NCBI RefSeq assembly: GCF_030064165.1
Contig: NZ_CP125947.1
Coordinates: forward strand, 3,534,001 to 3,598,000
Source: Comamonas resistens
Lineage (GTDB): Bacteria > Pseudomonadota > Gammaproteobacteria > Burkholderiales > Burkholderiaceae_C
Length of the DNA stretch: 64,000 nt
Direction of reading: 5' to 3'
Of the stretch, positions 33,340-42,620 are shown piece by piece. The notes beneath the pieces are model-generated. The model worked only from the letters and a program-made list of their open reading frames with translations, had not been told where the DNA came from and ran no database searches. Position numbers and translations under genes: made by a program. Position 1 is the first letter of the stretch, and every line of letters begins with the position of its first letter.

Positions 33340-33804
33340 ATGCAAGGCCACCCCGAAGTCGTCGATTACCTCAAGGACTTGCTGCGCGGCGAGCTGGCAG
33401 CGCGCGATCAGTATTTCGCGCACTCGCGCATCTATGAAGACCAAGGTTTTACCAAACTCTTCACGCGCCTGGACCACGAGATGCAGGAAGAGACCCAGCA
33501 TGCCGACGCGCTGCTGCGCCGCATCCTGATGCTGGGCGGCCGCCCCGACATGCGCCCCAAGGAATTCACGCCCGGCGAGACCGTGCCCGAGATGCTGCGC
33601 AAGGATCTGGACACCGAGTATGAAGTGCGCGCCGGTCTGCAACAGGGCATTGCACTATGCGAGCAACATCACGACTATGTGAGCCGCGACATCCTGCTGA
33701 CCCAGTTGCGCGACACCGAGGAAGACCACGCCTACTGGCTGGAAAAGCAGCTGGGACTGATCCAGATGGTTGGGCTGCAGAACTATCTGCAAAGCCAGGC
33801 TTGA
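33340..33804 (+). CDS. bfr: Bacterioferritin, haem-ligand Met absent
   Basis: 154 residues, normal bacterioferritin length. Oxidises Fe(II) and stores it as ferric mineral in a 24-mer. Di-iron ferroxidase ligands are present: E18, E51, H54, E93 (aligning with E94 of E. coli), E127 and H130, plus Y25. At the position of the haem-coordinating Met52 of E. coli Bfr (HESIDEMKHAD) this protein has Thr ([11 protein letters not shown]), so it should not bind haem in the usual way. C-terminal [16 protein letters not shown] is typical. Monocistronic, ending at a strong bidirectional terminator. No bfd is adjacent. Confidence 0.93.
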   Translation: MQGHPEVVDYLKDLLRGELAARDQYFAHSRIYEDQGFTKLFTRLDHEMQEETQHADALLRRILMLGGRPDMRPKEFTPGETVPEMLRKDLDTEYEVRAGLQQGIALCEQHHDYVSRDILLTQLRDTEEDHAYWLEKQLGLIQMVGLQNYLQSQA

Positions 33805-33827
33805 GCCCTCAGGCCTCAGAAACACAA

Positions 33828-33859
33828 AGAAAAAGGCCGTCCATGAGACGGCCTTTTTT
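33828..33859. terminator. Bidirectional terminator between bfr and yhhQ
   Basis: GGCCGTC-CATGA-GACGGCC flanked by A5 and T6; serves both convergent genes. Confidence 0.9.
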
Positions 33860-33875
33860 GACAGGGACTTCACAG

Positions 33876-34565
33876 TCAATGCGCCGCAGTCGCAGGCGCA
33901 GCCTGCACGCTCATATTGCGCACGATGGCTGCCAGTACCACCCCGTAGGCCGGCACGAACAGCAGCAGGCTCACGGCCAGCTTGATGACGTAATCGACCA
34001 TCGCGATTTCCACCCAGTTGGCTGCCATGAAGGCGTCGGTGCTGTTCCAGAAGGCGATGGAGAAAAAGGCCGCCGTATCCAGCGCCTGACCAAAAATCGA
34101 GGCCGCCGCCGGAGCCAGCCACCATGCGCGGCTCTTCTGGCGAATGCGGTCAAAGACCTGGATATCCAGCAACTGGCCCAGCGCGTAGGCGGCAAAGCTG
34201 GCCAAGGCAATGCGGAACACAAAACTGTTGAAGTTCTGCAGCGCATCCCAGCCGTTGAAGTGGCCTTCATGAAAGAGCACGCCCACCACATAGGACACCA
34301 GCAGCGCAGGCAGCATGGCACGGGTGATGACGCGCCGCGCCTCCACCTTGCCGATCAGGCGCACGGTCAGGTCGGTGGCCAGAAAGATGAAGGGAAAGCT
34401 GAAAGCCCCCCAGGTGCTGTGAAAGCCCAGCAGATTGATGGGCAGTTGCACCAGATAGTTGCTGGCGATGACGATGGCGATGTGAAACGCCACCAGCAGA
34501 GAGAGATAAAGCGGCACGCGCGAGGGCGGCGACAGCGGCGCCTGCACGGCATGAGCGGATGTCAT
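33876..34565 (-). CDS. yhhQ: Queuosine precursor transporter YhhQ
   Basis: 229 residues, about six membrane helices. Very close to E. coli YhhQ, which imports 7-cyano-7-deazaguanine: shared blocks SNYLVQLPINLLGFHSTWGA, FSFPFIFLATDLTVRLIG, ASFAAYALGQLLDIQVF, RAWWLAPAAASIFGQ and NSTDAFMAANWVEIAMVDY. Start 34565 (MTSAHAVQAPL) has AAGGAC upstream; the frame stays open to 34739, but that part is non-coding. No preQ1 riboswitch was recognised in the leader. Confidence 0.93.
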   Translation of the reverse strand: MTSAHAVQAPLSPPSRVPLYLSLLVAFHIAIVIASNYLVQLPINLLGFHSTWGAFSFPFIFLATDLTVRLIGKVEARRVITRAMLPALLVSYVVGVLFHEGHFNGWDALQNFNSFVFRIALASFAAYALGQLLDIQVFDRIRQKSRAWWLAPAAASIFGQALDTAAFFSIAFWNSTDAFMAANWVEIAMVDYVIKLAVSLLLFVPAYGVVLAAIVRNMSVQAAPATAAH

Positions 34566-34647
34566 GACAGTCCTTTTTAGTCGATGGGGGCGAGGGAACC
34601 CATGGTTGCGAAGAATGCGCCGGTGTGGCGCAGCCCCAAATTTTAAG

Positions 34648-34672
34648 CGGCGCTCTATTATCGCGAGCGCCG
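34648..34672. other. Hairpin in the yhhQ leader
   Basis: CGGCGCTC and GAGCGCCG form a perfect 8-bp stem with a 9-nt loop, about 85 bp upstream of yhhQ. On the yhhQ strand it is followed by GCTTAAAATTT rather than a strong T-run, so it is either a weak terminator or a leader structure. Confidence 0.35.
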
Positions 34673-34812
34673 TGCAGCAGCTTATCCAGGCATAAGCATG
34701 GTGGATATAAGAAAAAGCATAGCTGGGTGCACTGAGCAATCGATGAATTCAGAATCAAACTCCAATCTTTTCATGAATTGACAAGCGCTTCCAGCTATCT
34801 TTTTTGAAGACA

Positions 34813-35235
34813 TCAGACTGCCGCCTGCAATGACTGATGCGTGCTGCCGCGTGTGGCGCGCAGGCCCAGCCACTGCAGATCGGCCAGAACGATCACCACC
34901 AATGCCTGCGCCGCGACCCAGGCCACACCCCAGCCGCTGAGCATCAGGCCAGAGCCAAAGATCAGCAGCGCACAAGCCAGGGCCCAGCCCAGATTGCCCA
35001 GGGCTATCAGGCCAATCAGCGTGCGCGGCACGGGTTGGCGCCGGGCAATCCAGCCTGCAAGCAAGGCATAGAGCAGCAGAAAGACACCGGTACCAGTAAG
35101 CAAGGCAAGCGGCAAGCCCGTGAGCGCCGCCAGAGGCCGAGCAGCCAGCAATTGCAGCGCACCGGTGGCCGCGCAGGAAGCTGCATCGGCCCACATCACT
35201 CGGGGCAGAAACCGGGAAGAAGCAAGAATGGACAT
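34813..35235 (-). CDS. Small integral membrane protein
   Basis: 140 residues, four predicted membrane helices (AAARPLAALTGLPLALL, GVFLLLYALLAGWIA, LIGLIALGNLGWALACALLI and GWGVAWVAAQALVVIVLADL). Start 35235 (MSILASSRFLPRVMW) has AGGAG 7 nt upstream; the longer open frame upstream overlaps the divergent regulator and is discounted. Family not recognised with certainty, though it resembles short conserved membrane proteins of Burkholderiales. It is divergent from the MmyB-like regulator, which may control it. Confidence 0.75.
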   Translation of the reverse strand: MSILASSRFLPRVMWADAASCAATGALQLLAARPLAALTGLPLALLTGTGVFLLLYALLAGWIARRQPVPRTLIGLIALGNLGWALACALLIFGSGLMLSGWGVAWVAAQALVVIVLADLQWLGLRATRGSTHQSLQAAV

Positions 35236-35373
35236 GAAAAACTCCTGTTGCATGTAGAAGATCTGCGACCGACCCTGTGCCGGCTGCTGGGTCCATGATT
35301 GCCGGCGGCATGCAGCGCGTCGATAACCTCGCAGGTCATGGCCTCGCGCCCTACCTGCCACTACCATGCAGCT

Positions 35374-36228
35374 ATGAATACCTGCTCTGCGCCCTCTTCG
35401 ACCGCCGCGGCCACCTCGGCGCCCGGCATGCGCGCGCCATTCGGCGAACATCTGCGTCATTGGCGCCAGCACCGCCGGCTGAGCCAACAGGGCCTGGCGC
35501 TGGAGGCCGATATCTCGACCCGCCACCTCAGCTATGTGGAAACCGGCCGCGCCCAGCCAAGCCGCGAGATGGTGCTGCGTCTGGCCGAGCGCCTGTCGGT
35601 GCCGCTGCGCGAGCGCAATGCGCTGCTGGTGGCTGCAGGCTTTGCCCCCATGTACCAGGCCCGCCCGCTGGACCATCCCGATCTGGCTGCAGCACGCCAG
35701 GCGGTGGACCTAGTGCTCAAGGGCCACGAACCCAACCCGGCCCTGGCCGTGAACCGGCACTGGAATCTGGTGGCTGCCAACACCGTCGTGCCGCTGCTGC
35801 TGGACGGTGTGGCGCCATGGCTGCTGGAGCCGCCGGTGAATGTGCTGCGCCTGAGCCTGCACCCCGAAGGCCTGGGCCCACGCCTTGCCAATGCCGCGCA
35901 CTGGCGTGCCCATCTGCTGCACCGCTTGCAGCAGCAAATCGCCGCCACGGCCGATGGCGAGCTGCAGGCGCTGCATGACGAAATCGCGGCCTATCCGTTC
36001 AAGGAAGATGTGCCATCCGCTGCAGCAGCCTCGGCTGCCAGCCTGATCGCCGTGCCCTTTGAGTTGAACACCCGGCTGGGCAAGCTGAGTTTTATCAGCA
36101 CCATCACCATCTTTGGCACGCCTGTGGATGTCACGCTGCAGGAGCTGGCCGTCGAGTCTTTTTTCCCCGCCAATGCCCAGACCCAGCTGGCCCTGCAGCA
36201 GCTGCAGCAGAAGCACCGCTCAGGCTGA
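35374..36228 (+). CDS. XRE-family regulator with MmyB-like ligand domain
   Basis: 284 residues. Helix-turn-helix at about 20-75 (GEHLRHWRQHRRLSQQGLAL, SYVETGRAQPSREMVLRLAE) followed by a MmyB-like, PAS-related ligand domain (about 100-280) containing NRHWNLVAANTVVPLLLDGV and the typical C-terminal LGKLSFISTITIFGTPVDVT. Start 35374 follows a weak ribosome-binding site; an internal Met at 35428 is possible. Such proteins usually regulate an adjacent divergent gene; here that is the small membrane protein. Confidence 0.88.
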   Translation: MNTCSAPSSTAAATSAPGMRAPFGEHLRHWRQHRRLSQQGLALEADISTRHLSYVETGRAQPSREMVLRLAERLSVPLRERNALLVAAGFAPMYQARPLDHPDLAAARQAVDLVLKGHEPNPALAVNRHWNLVAANTVVPLLLDGVAPWLLEPPVNVLRLSLHPEGLGPRLANAAHWRAHLLHRLQQQIAATADGELQALHDEIAAYPFKEDVPSAAAASAASLIAVPFELNTRLGKLSFISTITIFGTPVDVTLQELAVESFFPANAQTQLALQQLQQKHRSG

Positions 36229-36240
36229 CAGGCAAAAACA

Positions 36241-36272
36241 AAAGCCCGCAGGACTTTCATCCTGCGGGCTTT
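36241..36272. terminator. Bidirectional terminator between the XRE gene and acnB
   Basis: AAAGCCCGCAGGA and TCCTGCGGGCTTT form a perfect 13-bp stem with a 6-nt loop; it lies between convergent genes. Confidence 0.9.
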
Positions 36273-36316
36273 GGAGAGCAAGGCCCTTGCAGGCCTTTCC
36301 CTTTTACCTCGAACGC

Positions 36317-38902
36317 TTACACCTTGGCGGCGACTTCAGCGTACTCGGTGATTTCATTGAAGTTCATGTAGCGATAGACGGATGCCTTGTCGGCATCGAT
36401 CACGCCCATTTCCTTCAGATACTCTTCCTTGGAAGGCAGATAGCCCAGACGCGAAGCGATGGCTGCCAGTTCGGCCGAGCCCAGATACACATTGGTGTTC
36501 TTGCCCAGACGGTTGGGGAAGTTGCGGGTCGAGGTGGAGATCACGGTCGCACCTTCACGCACCTGGGCCTGGTTGCCCATGCACAGCGAGCAGCCGGGCA
36601 TTTCGGTGCGCGCACCGGCAGTGCCAAAAGCAGCGTAGTGACCTTCCTTGATCAGCTCGGTCTGGTCCATCTTGGTGGGAGGAGCCACCCACAGCTTGAC
36701 GGGGATGTCGCGCTGGCCGCCCAGCAGCTTGGCTGCGGCGCGGAAGTGACCGATATTGGTCATGCAGGAGCCGATGAAGGCTTCGTCGATCTTGGCACCG
36801 GCCACGTCAGACAGGGTCTTGGCGTCATCGGGGTCATTGGGGCAACAGACGATGGGTTCCTTGATATCGGCCAGATCGATTTCGATGATGTGGGCGTACT
36901 CGGCGTTCTTGTCGGCTTCCAGCAGATCGGGCTTGGCCAGCCAGGCTTCGACCTTTTCGATACGGCGCTGCAGGGTCTTGGCGTCAGCGTAACCGTCGGC
37001 GATCATGTTCTTCATCAGAACGATGTTCGAGGTCAGGTATTCCTTGATGGGCTCGGGATTCAGCTTGATCGTGCAACCGGCGGCAGAGCGCTCTGCAGAC
37101 GCGTCGGACAGCTCGAACGCCTGCTCGACCTTCAGATTGGGCAGGCCTTCGATTTCCAGGATACGACCCGAGAACTCGTTGATCTTGCCGGCCTTGGCCA
37201 CGGTCAGCAGACCTTGCTTGATGGCGTACAGGGGAATCGCGTGCACCAGATCGCGCAGGGTCACACCGGGCTGCATTTCGCCCTTGAAGCGCACCAGCAC
37301 GGATTCGGGCATGTCCAGAGGCATCACGCCAGTCGCGGCACCGAAGGCCACCAGACCGGAGCCTGCAGGGAAGGAGATACCGATGGGGAAGCGGGTATGC
37401 GAGTCGCCGCCGGTACCCACGGTGTCGGGCAGCAGCAGGCGGTTCAGCCAGCTGTGGATCACGCCGTCACCAGGACGCAGGGCCACGCCGCCACGGTTGC
37501 TGATGAATTCGGGCAGTTCGCGGTGGGTCTTCACGTCCACGGGCTTGGGGTAAGCGGCCGTGTGGCAGAAGGACTGCATCACCATATCGGCCGAGAAGCC
37601 CAGACAAGCCAGATCCTTGAGCTCGTCACGGGTCATGGGGCCGGTGGTATCTTGCGAGCCCACGGTAGTCATGCGGGGTTCGCAGTAGGTACCGGGGCGC
37701 ACGCCCTGGCCTTCAGGCAGACCGCAGGCGCGGCCGACCATCTTCTGGGCCAGCGTGAAGCCGGCGTTGGAAGCGGCAGGAGCCTGGGGCAGGCGGAACA
37801 CCGTGGATGCGGGCAGACCCAGGGCTTCGCGAGCCTTGGCGGTCAGCGAACGGCCGATGATCAGGTTGATACGGCCACCGGCTTGCACTTCGTCCAGCAG
37901 CACGTCGGACTTGAGCTGGAAGTCAGCCACGGTTTCACCGTTCTTGACGATCTTGCCGGCGTAGGGCAGCACGTCGATCACGTCGCCCATTTCCAGCTTG
38001 GAAACATCGACTTCAATGGGCAGAGCGCCGGAGTCTTCCTGCGTGTTGAAGAAAATGGGAGCAATCTTGCCGCCCAGGGTCACGCCGCCAAAACGCTTGT
38101 TGGGGACAAAGGGAATGTCCTGACCCGTGGCCCAGATCACCGAGTTGGTGGCGGACTTGCGCGAAGAACCGGTACCGACCACATCACCCACGTAGGCAAC
38201 CAGGTGGCCCTTCTTCTTCAGGTCTTCAATGAACTGCATGGGGCCGCGCTTGCCGTCTTCTTCGGGCTTGAACGCCGCGTCGGGACGCGTGTTCTTCAGC
38301 ATGGCTAGGTAATGCAGAGGAATGTCGGGGCGGCTCCAGGCATCGGGAGCGGGCGACAGGTCGTCGGTATTGGTTTCGCCAGGCACCTTGAAGACGGTGA
38401 CGGTGATCTTTTCCTCGACCTTGGGGCGCGAAGTGAACCACTCGGCGTCGGCCCAGCTTTGCATCACTTCCTTGGCCTTGGCGTTGCCGGCCTTGGCTTT
38501 GTCGGCCACGTCGTTGAAGAAGTCGAACATCAGCAGCGTCTTCTTCAGCGCGTCGGCAGCCACGCCAGCCACTTCGGCATCATCAAGCAGCTCGATCAGG
38601 GGATGCACGTTGTAGCCACCCACCATGGTGCCCAGCAGCTCGGTGGCCTTGGCCTTGGAGATGAGAGCCACCTTGACGTCACCGTGAGCCACGGCAGCCA
38701 GGAGGGAAGCCTTGACCTTAGCGGCATCGTCCACTCCGGGCGGCACGCGATGGGTCAGCAGGTCGAGCAGGAAGGCTTCCTCGCCAGCAGGCGGGTTCTT
38801 GATCAGCTCGATCAGCTCAGCGACCTGCTTGGCATCCAGGGGCAGCGGGGGGATGCCCAGTGCGGCGCGTTCTGCCACATGGTCACGGTAGGCTTTCAAC
38901 AT
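36317..38902 (-). CDS. acnB: Aconitate hydratase B
   Basis: 861 residues, typical AcnB size. Main TCA aconitase, 4Fe-4S dependent. The AcnB-specific N-terminal HEAT-like domain opens with [20 protein letters not shown]. Cluster cysteines are near 713 ([12 protein letters not shown]), 771 and 774 ([12 protein letters not shown]). Other AcnB blocks: [40 protein letters not shown] and [19 protein letters not shown]. Last gene of the probable operon mdh-tam-lyase-secreted protein-acnB, separated from its upstream neighbour by 97 bp that hold a hairpin, so it may also have its own promoter. Confidence 0.97.
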   Translation of the reverse strand: MLKAYRDHVAERAALGIPPLPLDAKQVAELIELIKNPPAGEEAFLLDLLTHRVPPGVDDAAKVKASLLAAVAHGDVKVALISKAKATELLGTMVGGYNVHPLIELLDDAEVAGVAADALKKTLLMFDFFNDVADKAKAGNAKAKEVMQSWADAEWFTSRPKVEEKITVTVFKVPGETNTDDLSPAPDAWSRPDIPLHYLAMLKNTRPDAAFKPEEDGKRGPMQFIEDLKKKGHLVAYVGDVVGTGSSRKSATNSVIWATGQDIPFVPNKRFGGVTLGGKIAPIFFNTQEDSGALPIEVDVSKLEMGDVIDVLPYAGKIVKNGETVADFQLKSDVLLDEVQAGGRINLIIGRSLTAKAREALGLPASTVFRLPQAPAASNAGFTLAQKMVGRACGLPEGQGVRPGTYCEPRMTTVGSQDTTGPMTRDELKDLACLGFSADMVMQSFCHTAAYPKPVDVKTHRELPEFISNRGGVALRPGDGVIHSWLNRLLLPDTVGTGGDSHTRFPIGISFPAGSGLVAFGAATGVMPLDMPESVLVRFKGEMQPGVTLRDLVHAIPLYAIKQGLLTVAKAGKINEFSGRILEIEGLPNLKVEQAFELSDASAERSAAGCTIKLNPEPIKEYLTSNIVLMKNMIADGYADAKTLQRRIEKVEAWLAKPDLLEADKNAEYAHIIEIDLADIKEPIVCCPNDPDDAKTLSDVAGAKIDEAFIGSCMTNIGHFRAAAKLLGGQRDIPVKLWVAPPTKMDQTELIKEGHYAAFGTAGARTEMPGCSLCMGNQAQVREGATVISTSTRNFPNRLGKNTNVYLGSAELAAIASRLGYLPSKEEYLKEMGVIDADKASVYRYMNFNEITEYAEVAAKV

Positions 38903-38955
38903 GGGTTCTCTCCAATGGTTTTTGAAAAAGGCTGCGCGTTGATGCGCGATTCACA

Positions 38956-38985
38956 GGGCTGTCTCCGTGTGCGCGGCGACAGCCC
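38956..38985. other. Hairpin in the acnB leader
   Basis: GGGCTGTC and GACAGCCC form an 8-bp stem with a 14-nt loop, 54 bp upstream of acnB. There is no T-run after it on the minus strand, so it is not a standard terminator; a leader or mRNA-processing structure is possible. Confidence 0.35.
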
Positions 38986-38999
38986 TCAGCCTCGCTGGA

Positions 39000-39560
39000 T
39001 TACTTGTTGTCCAGCAGGCTAGGAGGTGGGTTCTTGCGAATGGCCTCGGCCACTTGCTGTTGCTCGGGAGCCATGCACTCGTCGGCCAGACGCTGACCGG
39101 CCTTCTGGTTCATCAGCATGGACTTGTTGGCGATCTGCAGCCACACGGCACCAGCGGCCTTGTCTTCCAGGCGCACGGTGCCGGTCGAGGTCTTCACGGG
39201 CGACATGTGGTACTTGAAGCCACGGCCGTCCACGATGAAATAGCCAGGGTTGGCCGCGTCGGCGGTCACGTTCACATAGGCGCCCAGTTCGCAGGGGATG
39301 CGGCCCTTGAACACGCGTTCGGACACGGCCAGGTCTTCTGCGCTCAGCGCGGCAGAAGCGGGGCCGGCCGCCACGGCTGCAGCACCGGCACCAGCCGCCG
39401 CAGCGGTAGCAGCCTTGGTGCCCTTCTTGGCGGGAGCCTTCTTGGCTACAGCCTTCTTCGTAGCTGTGGCTTTAGCCTTGGGTGTGGTCTGTGCCACAGC
39501 GGATTGACCAACGGCCAGCAGCGGAGCTGCAATCATCAAGGTAGCGATAAGGGTCTTCAT
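39000..39560 (-). CDS. Secreted Lys/Ala-rich hypothetical protein
   Basis: 186 residues. Sec signal peptide MKTLIATLMIAAPLLAVG ending at AVAQ, then a low-complexity histone-H1-like linker (Lys/Ala repeats, about 25-75), then a conserved-looking globular part with CELGAYVNVTADAANPGYF, DGRGFKYHMSPVKTSTGTVR, LEDKAAGAVWLQIANKSMLM and DECMAPEQ, with two cysteines that could pair. Function not recognised. Its place between acnB and the lyase gene suggests co-transcription with TCA genes, which is odd for an exported protein. Confidence 0.8.
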   Translation of the reverse strand: MKTLIATLMIAAPLLAVGQSAVAQTTPKAKATATKKAVAKKAPAKKGTKAATAAAAGAGAAAVAAGPASAALSAEDLAVSERVFKGRIPCELGAYVNVTADAANPGYFIVDGRGFKYHMSPVKTSTGTVRLEDKAAGAVWLQIANKSMLMNQKAGQRLADECMAPEQQQVAEAIRKNPPPSLLDNK

Positions 39561-39590
39561 AGGAATTGGCTCCTGCAGACTTGTTTGAGT

Positions 39591-40595
39591 TCAATGGGTT
39601 GGGTCCGGGACAAACCAGGGTTGAACTTCAACCGGCAAGACCTGCCCCGTCTGATGAGCGCGCTCAAGCAACTGCCAGAAATAGCGATAGCTGGCGCGAT
39701 CGTGTAGTACACCACCAAAACTGATGGGGGCCCAATTCTGCACCGCCGCAGAGGTAAGAATTTGTGCCGACTGTCGAACCTCGTCTTCTGCGGGGGCGAA
39801 GGCTCTCAAAATGGGTCGAATCTGGTCAGGATGGATACTCCACATGCGTGTGTAGCCAAGCTCCCGTGAGGCTTTTTGCGCGCAAGCCTCCAAAGCGGCA
39901 GGATTCTTGAATTCGGTGACCACGCAGTGCGATGGCACCTTTCCGTGGGCATGACAGGCCGCGGCAATCTCCAGCTTGGCGCGCACCACCAGCGGATGCT
40001 CGAACTGGCCCTGAGCCGTCATGGCCGACGCGGGAATCGCACCGCCGTGGGCCGAGACAAAGTCCATCAGCCCAAAAGAGATGCTCTGCACCGCAGGGTG
40101 GGCCGCAATCTCGAATGCCTGGTGCACGGCCGCTGGTGACTCTATCAAAACATGTAGCGGGATGCGCTTGCCTGTAGCGCGTTGCAAGGCTTTTTCGGCA
40201 TGAATCACATCATCAACCGACTCCACCTTGGGAATCATGATGTGGCAGAGCTTGCCTGCCGCGCCGCCGGCAATGATGTCCATATCCGCCTGGAAATGCG
40301 CATGATCCACGGCATGCACCCGGGCTGCGACTCGTGCACCCTCGGCTGCGCCATTGGCCAGCTCGGTCACCAGCTTGGCGTGCGCTGCTTCCTCTCCGAC
40401 CGGGGCTCCATCCTCGCAATCGAGCGTGACGTCGAATACGCAGGTGCCGAATTCGGCCATCATCTCAGCCTGCAACTGCAGGCTTTTGCGCATGCGCACT
40501 TCCACACCGCTGTAGTGATCGCAGACAGGCAGGCGCTGAAAGCCACCCTGAGCGTCGAGCAGCACCGAGGCAGGATGAACCAGTTTTTGCGTCAT
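39591..40595 (-). CDS. CitE/CLYBL-like HpcH/HpaI lyase
   Basis: 334 residues. TIM-barrel lyase of the citrate-lyase-beta/malyl-CoA lyase superfamily: DVTLDCEDGAPVGEEAAH with the metal-binding acidic residues, ARVHAVDHAHFQADMDII, IMIPKVESVDDVIHAE, HVLIESPAAVHQAFEIAA, and SFGLMDFVSAHGGAIPASAM. No citrate-lyase alpha or gamma subunits are present, so it is a stand-alone (citra)malyl-CoA or beta-methylmalyl-CoA type enzyme. Start overlaps the tam stop by 4 bp, so the two are translationally coupled. Confidence 0.88.
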   Translation of the reverse strand: MTQKLVHPASVLLDAQGGFQRLPVCDHYSGVEVRMRKSLQLQAEMMAEFGTCVFDVTLDCEDGAPVGEEAAHAKLVTELANGAAEGARVAARVHAVDHAHFQADMDIIAGGAAGKLCHIMIPKVESVDDVIHAEKALQRATGKRIPLHVLIESPAAVHQAFEIAAHPAVQSISFGLMDFVSAHGGAIPASAMTAQGQFEHPLVVRAKLEIAAACHAHGKVPSHCVVTEFKNPAALEACAQKASRELGYTRMWSIHPDQIRPILRAFAPAEDEVRQSAQILTSAAVQNWAPISFGGVLHDRASYRYFWQLLERAHQTGQVLPVEVQPWFVPDPTH

Positions 40596-41395
40596 GACTT
40601 GCGCTGCGCCACCATGAAAAGTCGGGGAAAAGCCAGCAGACGCTTGCCGTCGGCCCGCTCGGGATAGGCCGCATCAATGCGGCGCTCATATTCAGCCAGA
40701 AAATCGGCTTGCAGCGGGGCAGGCAGGCCTTCCACAAAAGGCTTGAGGCCTGTGCCGCGTAGCCACTGCACAATGGCTGCCGCCGACTCCATAGGGTGCT
40801 GGTAGATGGTGTGCCACACATCCACGCTGGCCACATCACGCACGGGCGCGGCCAGCAGATCGTAATAAGCCCCTATGGGCAGGATATCGGTACGCACCTT
40901 GCTCGCATCGCCAATATGCGCCACAAACCGGGGCAGCTGCGCGACTTCGCGCATGTTTCGGTGCGAGGGTTCCTGACGGTTGTCAGGCATCTGCACGGCC
41001 AGCACGCCACCGGGCGCCAGCAGTGAAAACAGACGGGGAATCAGGGCCTCATGCTCGCCCGCCCACTGGATGGAAGCGTTGGCATAAATCAAATCAGGTG
41101 CTGGCTCACCTTCTGCAGGTGCCCAGGAGGCAATATCTCCAGCCTCGAACTTGGCCTGCGGCAACTGCTTGCGTGCAGTCTCCAGCATGGCTTCGGAGTT
41201 GTCGATGCCGAGAACATCGGCATCAGGAAAACGCTCCACCAGCAACTCGGTGGAGTTACCCGGCCCGCAGCCCAGGTCCACGATGTGGAGACGGCGGGCC
41301 GGCTGCAAGGCTGGCACCCGCGCCAGCAGCTCTGCGGCCGGGCGCGTGCGCTCATTGGCAAAGCGCAGATACAGCGCGGGGTTCCAGTCTTGCAT
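40592..41395 (-). CDS. tam: Trans-aconitate 2-methyltransferase
   Basis: 267 residues. SAM-dependent enzyme that methyl-esterifies trans-aconitate, a spontaneous isomer of cis-aconitate that inhibits aconitase. N-terminal MQDWNPALYLRFANERTRPA is the Tam hallmark; SAM motif I is HIVDLGCGPGNSTELL; ASIQWAGEHEALIPRLFSLL and GVLAVQMPDNRQEPSHRNMR follow. Starts 9 bp after the mdh stop and overlaps the lyase gene, so it is embedded in a TCA operon upstream of acnB. Confidence 0.95.
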   Translation of the reverse strand: MQDWNPALYLRFANERTRPAAELLARVPALQPARRLHIVDLGCGPGNSTELLVERFPDADVLGIDNSEAMLETARKQLPQAKFEAGDIASWAPAEGEPAPDLIYANASIQWAGEHEALIPRLFSLLAPGGVLAVQMPDNRQEPSHRNMREVAQLPRFVAHIGDASKVRTDILPIGAYYDLLAAPVRDVASVDVWHTIYQHPMESAAAIVQWLRGTGLKPFVEGLPAPLQADFLAEYERRIDAAYPERADGKRLLAFPRLFMVAQRKS

Positions 41396-41404
41396 GGGCG
41401 CTAA

Positions 41405-42394
41405 TTACAGCAGGTGCTTGACGCCGTCTTGCTCGCCTTGCAGCTCAGCCAGAGTCTTGTTGATGCATTCTTGCGAGAAGGCATCGATTTCCAGACCTTC
41501 GACGATCTTGTATTCGCCGTCGGCCGTGGTGGTCACGGGGAAGCCGAACACGATGCCGGCGGGGATGCCGTACTCGCCGTTGGAAGGCACGCCCATGGTG
41601 ACCCATTCGCCGTTGGAGCCCAGAGCCCAGTCACGCATGTGGTCAATGGCAGCGTTGGCAGCCGAGGCAGCCGACGACAGGCCGCGAGCAGCGATGATGG
41701 CGGCGCCGCGCTTGCCCACGGTGGGCAGGAAGACGTTGGCGTTCCATTCCTGGTCGTTGATGGCTTCCTTCACAGACTTGCCGTCCACGGTGGCGAAGCG
41801 GTAGTCAGCGTACATGGTGGGCGAGTGGTTGCCCCAGACGGTCAGCTTCTTGATGTCGCCAACCTTGAAGCCGCCCTTGGCAGCCAGCTGGGAAGCAGCG
41901 CGGTTGTGGTCCAGGCGCAGCATGGCGGTGAAGTTCTTGGCCGGCAGATCGGGAGCCGACTTCATGGCGATGTAAGCGTTGGTGTTGGCGGGGTTGCCGA
42001 CCACCAGAACCTTGACATTGCGCGAAGCCACGGCGTTCAGAGCCTTGCCCTGAGCGGTGAAGATCTGGGCGTTGGCAGCCAGCAGGTCGGCACGTTCCAT
42101 GCCGGGGCCGCGAGGACGGGCACCGACCAGCAGGGCGTAGTCGGTATCCTTGAAGGCGGTCATGGGGTCGGCGTGGGCTTCGATGCCGGCCAGCAGAGGG
42201 AAGGCGCAGTCTTCCAGCTCCATGATCACGCCCTTCAGAGCGTTTTGAGCCTTCTCGTCGGGAATCTCGAGCAGTTGCAGAATAACGGGTTGATCCTTAC
42301 CCAGCATTTCGCCAGAGGCGATGCGAAACAACAGGGCGTAACCGATTTGGCCAGCTGCGCCGGTAACGGCGACACGGACGGGCTTCTTGCTCAT
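41405..42394 (-). CDS. mdh: Malate dehydrogenase
   Basis: 329 residues. Oxidises malate to oxaloacetate with NAD. N-terminal Rossmann loop [20 protein letters not shown], substrate-binding [32 protein letters not shown], catalytic His segment [16 protein letters not shown], and C-terminal [19 protein letters not shown]. Dimeric group II type. First gene of the minus-strand TCA operon, divergent from the GntR regulator across a 226-bp promoter region. Confidence 0.97.
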   Translation of the reverse strand: MSKKPVRVAVTGAAGQIGYALLFRIASGEMLGKDQPVILQLLEIPDEKAQNALKGVIMELEDCAFPLLAGIEAHADPMTAFKDTDYALLVGARPRGPGMERADLLAANAQIFTAQGKALNAVASRNVKVLVVGNPANTNAYIAMKSAPDLPAKNFTAMLRLDHNRAASQLAAKGGFKVGDIKKLTVWGNHSPTMYADYRFATVDGKSVKEAINDQEWNANVFLPTVGKRGAAIIAARGLSSAASAANAAIDHMRDWALGSNGEWVTMGVPSNGEYGIPAGIVFGFPVTTTADGEYKIVEGLEIDAFSQECINKTLAELQGEQDGVKHLL

Positions 42395-42522
42395 GGTGAA
42401 ACTCCAATATTGGAAAAAAGTGGATGTCAGGGGTGCCAGGTTGCACCAGCGTAATCACCAGTTACCCAAGCTCCGCAAACATGCGGCAAGTGTACTGCTG
42501 AAATCAAAGCCCGGTCAATTTG

Positions 42523-42541
42523 TCTTATGTCTTATATAAGA
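42523..42541. promoter_or_regulatory. Palindrome TCTTATATAAGA with extra TCTTAT half-site
   Basis: The 12-bp perfect palindrome (42530-42541) is preceded 7 bp upstream by another TCTTAT (42523-42528), giving one palindrome and one half-site in phase. It lies in the mdh-gntR divergent region, 80 bp before the gntR start. A likely operator for the GntR/UTRA protein controlling both arms; inference only. No further copy was noticed before sdhC or acnB. Confidence 0.5.
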
Positions 42542-42620
42542 TATGATCCACACTGGGCTACACACACCGAAGCAGCCCGTTTTACGCATTGCATCGCGGA
42601 GACGAATCGCTCAAACAACT

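Noticed and set aside
34566..34812. preQ1 or similar riboswitch before yhhQ
   Set aside because: Only a simple 8-bp hairpin is visible; no conserved aptamer sequence was recognised.
39591..40595. Citrate lyase beta subunit (citE) of a citrate-fermentation operon
   Set aside because: No alpha, gamma or accessory citrate-lyase genes are present; a stand-alone (citra)malyl-CoA type lyase fits better.
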